Below, piece by piece: positions 1 through 5,259 of a stretch of 8,619 nucleotides of DNA. A program made the translations under genes and the position numbers. A model generated the notes under the pieces. It was not told the origin of the DNA. It worked only from the letters and a program-made list of their open reading frames with translations, and ran no database searches. The DNA is taken from positions 1 through 8,619 of the forward strand of contig CALZDK010000082.1 in the NCBI GenBank assembly GCA_945637645.1, in the 5' to 3' direction. The DNA is from an uncultured Prevotella sp. GTDB taxonomy: Bacteria > Bacteroidota > Bacteroidia > Bacteroidales > Bacteroidaceae. The stretch's first letter is position 1, and every line of letters starts with the position of its first letter.

Positions 1-605
1 ATACGGAACAGGTTGGTATAAGGCTCTATGATGTGAAGGTGAGTGTTTTGCGACTTGGGGAAGTTGGCGTCGAAGTCGGAGAGGCGCATATCTTCTATCT
101 TGCCCCACTCGCGTGTGGCAGCCTCGACATATCCATTATACACCACATCGAGCGAGTGTTCTTCTATACATTCGAAGAGACGGATGGCATAGTCGAGTGC
201 CTCCTTGTCCTTAGTGGCACGTGCGTACTCGCTCATTCCGTATATCATGAAGCCAATGGCATAGAACTGTTTCTTTGTGTCCTTTGGCTTTCCGTCGCAG
301 TCGAGCGACCAATATGTGCCGCCGTATTCCTGGTCGTAGAAGTGCTTAATGATGTAGTCCTTGGCACGAGTGGCAGCCTCAAGATACTCAGGACGTCCCA
401 GCACGCGGTATGCTGCCGAGAAAGTCCAGAGTATTCTTGCGTTCAGTATAGCTCCCTTCTCTGCATCGGCATGTAGCTGGTTGTTGCCATCGATGCGGCC
501 GTAAAAACCGCCGCGCTCGATGTCAACCATTTTGTTTAACCAGAAGGGTAAGATGTTTTCCGTCAGTTCGGAATACACCTCTTGGGTTAGTTGCTTCGGT
601 GTCAT
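1..605 (-). CDS. Cellobiose/mannobiose 2-epimerase (AGE family), 5' part only
   Basis: The first 201 codons of an N-acylglucosamine 2-epimerase superfamily protein are present; the rest runs off the left edge. Family members are about 390-410 residues, so roughly half is visible. Cellobiose 2-epimerases (EC 5.1.3.11) invert C2 of the reducing-end sugar, turning mannobiose into mannosyl-glucose in the cytoplasm. Supporting motifs are GGFYGRID (residues 32-39), KGAILNARILWTFSAAY (50-66, with the conserved Arg57), KQFYAIGFMIYGMSEY (112-127) and NTHLHIIEPYTNLFR (187-201, with His189 and His191). The later catalytic histidines would lie outside the window. There is no signal peptide. The ATG at 605-603 is 27 bp after the symporter stop, without a Shine-Dalgarno, as is usual in Bacteroidetes. 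Adjacency to a GH130 mannosylglucose phosphorylase favours a mannobiose/cellobiose epimerase over an N-acylglucosamine epimerase; this choice is inferred from context. Confidence 0.88.
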   Translation of the reverse strand, partial: MTPKQLTQEVYSELTENILPFWLNKMVDIERGGFYGRIDGNNQLHADAEKGAILNARILWTFSAAYRVLGRPEYLEAATRAKDYIIKHFYDQEYGGTYWSLDCDGKPKDTKKQFYAIGFMIYGMSEYARATKDKEALDYAIRLFECIEEHSLDVVYNGYVEAATREWGKIEDMRLSDFDANFPKSQNTHLHIIEPYTNLFR

Positions 606-632
606 TATTGTTTCGATGTTATGTTCGGTTGC

Positions 633-2033
633 TTATGCTTGTCCTCTGGTCTTCTTCAACTGATTTGCAATGTGCTCTACCTCGTCGGTGGTCAGCTGGT
701 AGTAGTTGACGCAGATGATGCTGATGAGGGCTACGCACGAGGGAGCGAAGGTCATGAGATACCAAAGGTAAGTGGTAACGGATTCAGGCTGGGTCACGGC
801 GACGCCGTTTTGTGGCTGCACATAGCCCACGATGGCGAGGAGCCACATCACCGATGCTCCACCGAGGGCACCGCCGAACTTCTGCGCCATTGAGGCACTG
901 GAGAAGATGAGACCTGTGGATGCTGTGTTGAACTTCAGCTCGGCGTAGTCGGAAACGTCGGCATACATACTCCATATAAGTGGTGATACGATACCTGTGA
1001 AGATAGATATGACAATCTGCAGGATCATCATTCCCCAAAGTCCGGCAACGGAGTCGGCAGGCATGAAGAAGAACAGCACACTGAAAACTGCAAGTGCGAT
1101 GTTTGAGTAGATGAAGGTCGATTTCTTTCCCAATTTCTTTGAAATAGGCACGGTGAGTGCCACACCTATCATGTTGCACACCTCACCCACACTGAGGAAT
1201 AGTCCTGCATAGAACAGGATTGACAAGCCGAAGAAAGGCAGGCTGACATCGCCGTCCACACAGATGATGTAGGTGAAGAAGTAAGCCACCACAGAACCGC
1301 GGATGGTGTTGAAGAGGTTGCTGCAGAGGGCTGCGCCGATGAGCACCCACCATGGGCGGTTCTTAAGGAGTGATGAGAAGTCGCTTCCCACGCTCACTTT
1401 GCTCGTGCTCTTGATGTGCTCGCGTGTTAGCGAGAAGCAGAGGATAAAGAGAATGAAGCAAGCAGCTGCTATCGCCACCATGGCGAACTGTGTGCCGGTA
1501 GCCTTAGATCCGCCTAAAGAAGAGGTAAAGTAGTTGCACAGTGGTTCCCATGCCGACAGGGCTATGAACGATCCTCCGTAGGCGAAGAACATTCGGAAAG
1601 AGGAGAACACTGTCTTCTCGTTGGTGTCGGCGGTCATCACGCCGAGCATAGAACCGTAAGGTACATTGATTCCAGTATATACGGTCATCATGAGGATATA
1701 GGTGACGTATGCCCATATAAGCTTTGCGGCATATCCCCAATCGGGAGTGGTGAACAACAGTATTCCGCACAAGGAGAAAGGAACAGCCATCCACAAAAGG
1801 TATGGGCGGTATTTTCCCCAACGTGTCTTTGTACGGTCGGCGATGATTCCCATCATAGGGTCGCTCACTCCGTCCCATATACGTGTCACAAGCATGAGTA
1901 CTCCCGCGTCAACGAGGTTGAGCCCGAACACGTCGCTGTAGAATATTGGAAGATAATATGAAAATATTTTCCAAAACATCGACGACGACATGTCGCCGAA
2001 TCCATAACCTATCTTTTCGCTTAATTTAGCCAT
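633..2033 (-). CDS. GPH-family (MelB-like) sugar:cation symporter
   Basis: A 466-residue inner-membrane transporter of the glycoside-pentoside-hexuronide:cation symporter family (MFS fold), with about twelve hydrophobic segments. The family fingerprint RIWDGVSDPMMG begins at residue 51. Asp54 and Asp58 align with the cation-binding Asp55 and Asp59 of E. coli MelB, followed by the loop DRTKTRWGKYRP (66-77). A second family motif, YADVSDYAE, is at 357-365. Lys385 in QKFGGALGG aligns with MelB Lys377, so the coupling residues appear intact. Length is normal for the family. The likely substrate, from position between GH130 and the epimerase, is mannobiose or a similar short beta-mannoside, matching the transporter in the equivalent B. 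fragilis operon. The start ATG at 2033-2031 is preceded by A-rich sequence and the TTGAA heptad repeats. Family assignment is firm; the substrate is inferred. Confidence 0.92.
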   Translation of the reverse strand: MAKLSEKIGYGFGDMSSSMFWKIFSYYLPIFYSDVFGLNLVDAGVLMLVTRIWDGVSDPMMGIIADRTKTRWGKYRPYLLWMAVPFSLCGILLFTTPDWGYAAKLIWAYVTYILMMTVYTGINVPYGSMLGVMTADTNEKTVFSSFRMFFAYGGSFIALSAWEPLCNYFTSSLGGSKATGTQFAMVAIAAACFILFILCFSLTREHIKSTSKVSVGSDFSSLLKNRPWWVLIGAALCSNLFNTIRGSVVAYFFTYIICVDGDVSLPFFGLSILFYAGLFLSVGEVCNMIGVALTVPISKKLGKKSTFIYSNIALAVFSVLFFFMPADSVAGLWGMMILQIVISIFTGIVSPLIWSMYADVSDYAELKFNTASTGLIFSSASMAQKFGGALGGASVMWLLAIVGYVQPQNGVAVTQPESVTTYLWYLMTFAPSCVALISIICVNYYQLTTDEVEHIANQLKKTRGQA

Positions 2034-2047
2034 AATGATTTTTTATC

Positions 2048-2089
2048 TTGAATGTTGAATGTTGAACGTTGAAGATTGAACGTTGAATT
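2048..2089. repeat. Six tandem TTGAANN heptads in an operon gap
   Basis: Six consecutive 7-bp units are read on the plus strand: TTGAATG, TTGAATG, TTGAACG, TTGAAGA, TTGAACG, TTGAATT. They fill most of the left part of the 105-bp gap between the GH130 stop and the symporter start, ending 15 bp upstream of the symporter ATG. In the operon mRNA (minus strand) they form the leader of the symporter cistron. The role is unknown; slipped-strand copy-number change, mRNA structure or a dispersed intergenic repeat family are all possible. Confidence 0.8.
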
Positions 2090-2136
2090 GCTGTGCATGG
2101 TTATCCGGCGCAGCAACTCAATGTTCAACCTTCAAT
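2068..2136. repeat. Imperfect 26-bp inverted repeat in GH130-symporter gap
   Basis: The arm at 2068-2093 pairs with the arm at 2111-2136 around a 17-nt loop. Of 26 positions, 22 are Watson-Crick matches, there are no gaps, and all four differences are transitions. In minus-strand RNA two of these become G-U pairs. The inner six pairs (TTGCTG with CAGCAA) are perfect. Arm one is built from the TTGAA heptads and arm two from similar units in the opposite direction. No U-run follows the stem in the operon direction, so a strong intrinsic terminator is unlikely. An mRNA-stabilising or polarity-modulating structure between cistrons is a reasonable guess. Confidence 0.7.
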
Positions 2137-2138
2137 CG

Positions 2139-3302
2139 TCAATTTTTAGAGTTCTTCTCTATCAGTTTCTTTATGGTCTCCACGCTCTTGCCGGTGGCAT
2201 AACCGTCTTCAGGAGTGTTCATGCAATAGTCGATGAGGCGGTCGATAGTGGAAGTGGCAACGTGCATTCGGGTGTCTGACGAGCCATAGTAGATAAACAC
2301 CTTTCCGTCTTCGTCGGCAATCCAGCCGTTGGCAAACACTACGTTCATCACGTCACCGATATACTCACCGCCCTCTGGCACCATAAAGTAGCCGCCTGGT
2401 TGTGCTATCACTCGTGTAGGGTCGTCGAGAGCTGTCATGTACATATATAATACATAGCGCAATCCGCTGGCGCAGCCACGCACTCCATGTGCCAGGTGCA
2501 GCCATCCCTTTGGAGTCTTGATAGGATGCGGTCCCTCGCCGTTCTTCACTTCCATAATGGTGTGATAGTTGCGTGCATTGATAATCTTCTCCTCCGTGAT
2601 TTCAGCCTTTGTGATGTCCTCAACAAGTGCCCAGCCGATGCCGCCACCCGAACCGGTGTCGATAAATCCGTCCTGTGGACGAGTGTAGAAGGCATATTTG
2701 CCATCGACAAATTCCGGATGAAGCACCACATTGCGCTGCTGGCTCTTTGTCTTCAGGTCTGGCAGACGCTCCCAGTTTATGAGGTCCTTGGTGCGTGCGA
2801 TGGCTGCTGTTGCAGTGGCTGCCGAGAGGTCGCCAGGTTGCGAGTCGTCGTGACGCTCAGCGCAGAACACTCCATAGACCCATCCGTCCTCGTGTGCTGT
2901 CAGTCGCATGTCGTAGATGTTTGTGGCTGGTATGGTGTCCTCTGGCATGGTGATTGGCTCTGGCCAGAAGCGGAAGTTGTCCACTCCGTTGGGGCTTTCT
3001 GCCACGGCGAAGAAGCTCTTGCGGTCGGCTCCCTCCACGCGCACTACAAGTACATATTTCCCATTCCATTTAATGGCACCCGAGTTGAGCGTAGCGTTCA
3101 TCATGATACGCTGCATGAGATATGGGTTGTCCTTTTCGTCGAAGTCATATCTCCACTCTAATGGAGTATGTTCTGCCGTGAGGATAGGGTTTTCATACTT
3201 TTCATAGATACCATTATTCTTAGCCGATGGCTTGTTAGGCTTGCTCAGCAGTTCCTCATGCGCCTTGCGCAGAGCTGCCACTCTTTCATTAAAATCACTC
3301 AT
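2139..3302 (-). CDS. GH130 4-O-beta-D-mannosyl-D-glucose phosphorylase
   Basis: A 387-residue cytoplasmic glycoside phosphorylase with no signal peptide, of the size of the B. fragilis enzyme. The reaction (EC 2.4.1.281) is beta-mannosyl-(1,4)-glucose plus phosphate giving mannose-1-phosphate and glucose. It looks like a GH130 five-bladed propeller of the GH130_1 group. The segment TNIYDMRLTAHEDGWVYG (127-144) carries Asp131, which coincides in position and context with the catalytic Asp131 of B. fragilis MGP. Other family-like blocks are NVVLHPEF (191-198), FYTRPQDGF (205-213), GEGPHPIKTPKGWLHLAHG (255-273) and YYGSSDTRMHVAT (338-350). The next genes downstream, symporter and epimerase, supply its substrate. 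The ATG at 3302-3300 follows an AT-rich leader containing TTGAA octads. The TGA stop lies inside the edge of the next repeat block. A mannobiose-directed GH130_2 activity is less likely, given the epimerase. Confidence 0.93.
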   Translation of the reverse strand: MSDFNERVAALRKAHEELLSKPNKPSAKNNGIYEKYENPILTAEHTPLEWRYDFDEKDNPYLMQRIMMNATLNSGAIKWNGKYVLVVRVEGADRKSFFAVAESPNGVDNFRFWPEPITMPEDTIPATNIYDMRLTAHEDGWVYGVFCAERHDDSQPGDLSAATATAAIARTKDLINWERLPDLKTKSQQRNVVLHPEFVDGKYAFYTRPQDGFIDTGSGGGIGWALVEDITKAEITEEKIINARNYHTIMEVKNGEGPHPIKTPKGWLHLAHGVRGCASGLRYVLYMYMTALDDPTRVIAQPGGYFMVPEGGEYIGDVMNVVFANGWIADEDGKVFIYYGSSDTRMHVATSTIDRLIDYCMNTPEDGYATGKSVETIKKLIEKNSKN

Positions 3303-3324
3303 GATGGTTAATGTATATTTTTAT

Positions 3325-3356
3325 ATTTCAATTCTTCAATATTTCAATTTTTCAAT
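3325..3356. repeat. Four tandem 8-bp NNTTCAAT units (ATTGAANN on minus)
   Basis: Plus-strand units are ATTTCAAT, TCTTCAAT, ATTTCAAT and TTTTCAAT, without interruption. In the operon direction they read ATTGAANN. The block begins within the last codons of the esterase gene, includes its TGA stop (3346-3344) and continues through the gap to within about 22 bp of the GH130 start codon. The core TTGAA is the same as in the heptad block of the next intergenic gap, but the period is 8 rather than 7. Function is unknown. Confidence 0.75.
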
Positions 3357-4621
3357 TCCTTGATCAGCCAAGCCACCCACTCGTCCCACTGCTCCTGATA
3401 CCAGAAGTGTGCGGTTTGCTGATACAGACTCATTTCCTTTGGAGCTGTCACAGTGTTGTATGTTGCCCATGCCGATGTTGGAGGCACTACCTCGTCGTTG
3501 TATCCAAACGAGAACCATCCCTTGCACTTTATGCGCTTTGCGAAATTGATACCGTCGAAATAGCCAGAGTTCCTCACCTTCTTTGCATCCTGTGTCTTGT
3601 CGTAATAGAAATAATGTGGCCAGCCACAAGCCTGTCCGTGGAGCGAGGCTGTATGGTCGCACATGGCTGCATGAACGGCACCGTAGCATGTAACCCTCTT
3701 GTCAAGTCCCGCGCATACCAACGACAACATGCCGCCCTGGCTGCTGCCAGTGACACCAAGGTTCTTGCCATCCCATTCCGGCAGCGAAGCAATATAGTCG
3801 ATGGATCGTATGGCACCGGTGAAGATACGCTTATATGGCATTTTGTCGCGGTTGTCGAGGTTGGCTTCCCAATATCCGTTGAGCGCACCGTTGTGCAGAC
3901 GGTCATAAACCACCTGGTCCATGGTCACGGGAATCCCGTGAATACCTATCTCAAGGGTGATGACACCTTGCGACGCTGTCCACACGTCGCCGCCGTAAGG
4001 ACGGCAACCGGCTCCAGGCACACGCAGCAGTGCGGGATATTTGCCCGGTTTTACAGGCATGCAGAGAATGCCGTATATCTTGCTTCCCCAGGCATCGTTG
4101 TTGTAATTTACCTCATAAACGTTTACGTCCTTGGTGCATCGCTCCGGAAGTAGTTCGAGATGTGGGTCAAGTTCCACCTTGCGAGCCTCAGCAAGCGTGT
4201 TACTCCAAAATTCATCGAAATCTGACGGGCACTCTGCCCATGGTTTTATTTTCTCGGGAGAGAAGGCAGCTGCGCAAGTGCTGCGGTACTCCTTGCCTCC
4301 TATGTTGGTTGTGACATTCACGCGGTAAAATCCCGGTGTACTCATCTTTCCTTTTATGGTCATCTCGCCGCTTTTCAGCGTAGCCTCTTTCTTCCCACCC
4401 ACGGGATACATCTCCGGACCAGCCTCATAAACTATGGTCGCGTTCTCTATAGGCGTGCCTGAGCGCAGCACGCTGATGGTGAACTTTGCTGTCTCTCCAA
4501 CCTTGTAGTTCCAGTCGCTGTGGTCGGGAGTCACCGTGACGGCAATATTGTTGCCACGGATTTGTGCACTGGCTACTATCATGCTTACCAATGCGAAAAG
4601 TAGTAAAGTTGTTCTTTTCAT
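3344..4621 (-). CDS. Secreted CE7/AXE1-type acetyl esterase
   Basis: A 425-residue alpha/beta hydrolase related to acetyl xylan esterase/cephalosporin-C deacetylase (CE7, Pfam AXE1). The signal peptide is residues 1-19 (positive start, LLLFALVSMIVASA core, cleavage before Gln20) with no lipobox cysteine, so it is probably periplasmic. Residues about 25-120 look like an Ig-like beta domain; the catalytic domain follows (PSDFDEFW at 132-139 is typical of the family). The triad is Ser294 in GSSQGG, Asp376 in GYNDEVVPP and His405 in QQTAHFW; the 29-residue Asp-His spacing equals that of Thermotoga maritima CE7. The usual RGQ motif is replaced by EIGIHG (224-229), and His405 is followed by Phe, not Glu. 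It is the first gene of the minus operon, 41 bp before GH130. A role in deacetylating acetyl-mannan oligosaccharides is inferred from its neighbours; the substrate cannot be read from sequence. Confidence 0.85.
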   Translation of the reverse strand: MKRTTLLLFALVSMIVASAQIRGNNIAVTVTPDHSDWNYKVGETAKFTISVLRSGTPIENATIVYEAGPEMYPVGGKKEATLKSGEMTIKGKMSTPGFYRVNVTTNIGGKEYRSTCAAAFSPEKIKPWAECPSDFDEFWSNTLAEARKVELDPHLELLPERCTKDVNVYEVNYNNDAWGSKIYGILCMPVKPGKYPALLRVPGAGCRPYGGDVWTASQGVITLEIGIHGIPVTMDQVVYDRLHNGALNGYWEANLDNRDKMPYKRIFTGAIRSIDYIASLPEWDGKNLGVTGSSQGGMLSLVCAGLDKRVTCYGAVHAAMCDHTASLHGQACGWPHYFYYDKTQDAKKVRNSGYFDGINFAKRIKCKGWFSFGYNDEVVPPTSAWATYNTVTAPKEMSLYQQTAHFWYQEQWDEWVAWLIKELKN

Positions 4622-4689
4622 TCTATGATGGTTCCTTATTAAGTTTTTAGTTCATCAAGATTTTTTGTGTCAGGTTTTTGCTTTTGTTT

Positions 4690-4725
4690 TTAGAAGAGGG
4701 GGAGACAATCACCATTGTCTCCCAT
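4690..4725 (-). other. Possible 11-codon leader ORF overlapping the hairpin
   Basis: In the minus-strand leader an ATG at 4725-4723 opens a frame reading MGDNGDCLPLF and then TAA. Almost the whole frame lies inside the perfect stem described separately. A second short frame upstream (4805-4755) reads MEQIDEMTHNDKNIFD and stop. Neither resembles a known leader peptide to me, and frames this short can arise by chance. Confidence 0.2.
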
Positions 4726-4734
4726 GTTCTCTTC
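4693..4734 (-). promoter_or_regulatory. Hairpin in the 5' leader of the esterase operon
   Basis: A perfect 10-bp inverted repeat, GGGAGACAAT (4700-4709) and ATTGTCTCCC (4714-4723), encloses a 4-nt loop. An outer 6-bp helix, GAAGAG (4693-4698) with CTCTTC (4729-4734), extends it across an asymmetric internal loop. If the minus operon starts near 4830, this stem lies in the 5' UTR, about 70-115 nt before the esterase ATG. On the minus strand it is followed by A-rich sequence rather than a U-run, so it is not a standard terminator. It may be a 5' stability stem or a protein/RNA target. Confidence 0.6.
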
Positions 4735-4835
4735 ACTAACTACTAACTATAAACCTAATCAAATATATTCTTGTCGTTATGCGTCATCTCATCAATTTGT
4801 TCCATTAAGTGGCTCGCATTTCTGAATTGACGGTG

Positions 4836-4843
4836 CAAAGTTA
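4836..4843 (-). promoter_or_regulatory. Candidate promoter -7 box of the minus operon
   Basis: Read on the minus strand, 4843-4836 is TAACTTTG, an exact match to the Bacteroidetes -7 consensus TAnnTTTG, followed by CA. A good TTTG -33 element at the usual spacing is not obvious; ATTG at 4865-4862 is the nearest. Transcription would start near 4830, giving a leader of about 210 nt. A second consensus match, TATATTTG at 4767-4760, is an alternative. Confidence 0.55.
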
Positions 4844-4874
4844 GCACATTATATGCAAAGTCAATGATACTTTC

Positions 4875-4902
4875 TTATCAAAAAATGGCACTTTTTTGAT
4901 AA
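4875..4902. promoter_or_regulatory. Perfect 11-bp inverted repeat, candidate operator
   Basis: TTATCAAAAAA (4875-4885) and TTTTTTGATAA (4892-4902) are exact reverse complements separated by TGGCAC. It lies 32 bp upstream of the minus-strand -7 box, i.e. about 45-73 bp upstream of the inferred start, where Bacteroidetes activators typically bind. No gene reads into it from either side, so a terminator role is unlikely. Which regulator binds cannot be told from sequence. Confidence 0.6.
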
Positions 4903-5057
4903 TAGGCAAAAAAAAACTTGATTAGACACCATATTTTGCTTTTTTATCACTTCTATACCTTATTATATTATATATTCCACGACGTTATTTTTAGGCAAAT
5001 TTTGAAAAAAAACCATCAAATTCTTATATATTGTAAATTATACACTTAAAACAAGCA

Positions 5058-5127
5058 TTATCAGCATCTTATTATCATAAGAATAGCGATTGACAAAAAA
5101 GTATCAATAATTAGCAAATTAATATCA
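5058..5127. promoter_or_regulatory. Cluster of TATCA repeats upstream of the susC promoter
   Basis: TTATCA occurs at 5058-5063 and 5072-5077, and TATCA at 5102-5106 and 5123-5127, all in the same direction, within 100 bp upstream of the plus -7 box. The same hexamer is at 4944-4949 and forms both ends of the palindrome at 4875-4902. One copy lies in the small inverted repeat TCTTAT-tatc-ATAAGA (5067-5082). They may be half-sites for a shared regulator. AT-richness makes chance copies possible. Confidence 0.3.
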
Positions 5128-5148
5128 TTCGTATTGCAATATTGTTAC

Positions 5149-5156
5149 TAACTTTG
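5149..5156 (+). promoter_or_regulatory. Candidate promoter -7 box of susC-susD
   Basis: TAACTTTG matches TAnnTTTG exactly and is followed by CA, just like the minus promoter. Only weak -33 candidates are present (ATTC at 5127-5130; a TTGCA at 5134-5138 is closer than usual). Transcription would start near 5162, leaving an A-rich 5' UTR of roughly 95-100 nt before the susC ATG. Confidence 0.6.
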
Positions 5157-5184
5157 CAACCGAAAAATATGGCTATTGCCTTTT

Positions 5185-5209
5185 ACCTAAAAAGACATAG
5201 GTGAACCTA
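5185..5209 (+). promoter_or_regulatory. ACCTA/TAGGT/ACCTA element in the susC leader
   Basis: ACCTA at 5185-5189 can pair with TAGGT at 5198-5202 across an 8-nt loop. The same TAGGT also forms a tight palindrome with ACCTA at 5205-5209 (spacer GA). It lies in the inferred 5' UTR, about 50-75 nt before the start codon. The stems are only 5 bp, so significance is modest. Confidence 0.25.
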
Positions 5210-5259
5210 ATGCAAGAAACGCCACAAACAAATGAGAACAAATAACAAAACTATAACTT

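Larger units (their letters stand above)
4622..5259. other. Divergent 638-bp regulatory intergenic region
   Basis: No convincing gene lies here. The part from about 4850 to 5160 is very AT-rich with many A and T runs, while 4622-4845 is more mixed. It separates the esterase-GH130-symporter-epimerase operon (leftward) from the susC-susD pair (rightward) and must carry both promoters. The individual elements are listed separately. Both coding starts are preceded by A-rich, SD-less leaders, as is normal for Bacteroidetes. Confidence 0.85.

Noticed and set aside
33..476. 147-codon plus-strand open frame at the left edge
   Set aside because: It is antisense to the epimerase, whose minus-strand translation has clear family motifs.
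2048..2144. CRISPR-like or IS-end interpretation of the TTGAA repeats
   Set aside because: Units are 7 bp with no spacers, there are no cas genes, and no transposase or target-site duplication is seen.
2487..3161. 224-codon plus-strand open frame
   Set aside because: It is antisense to the GH130 gene; composition is cysteine- and valine-rich, as expected of an antisense shadow.
633..3302. Possible frameshifts or pseudogenes in the catabolic genes
   Set aside because: The symporter and GH130 frames are full length with all key residues checked (Asp54, Asp58, Lys385; Asp131).
3311..4153. 280-codon plus-strand open frame opposite the esterase gene
   Set aside because: It is fully antisense to a gene with a clear signal peptide and catalytic triad, starts in repeat DNA, and its translation shows no recognisable domain.
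4875..4902. Intrinsic terminator from the A/T-rich palindrome
   Set aside because: The stem has almost no GC, and both flanking operons are transcribed away from it, so there is no transcript for it to end.
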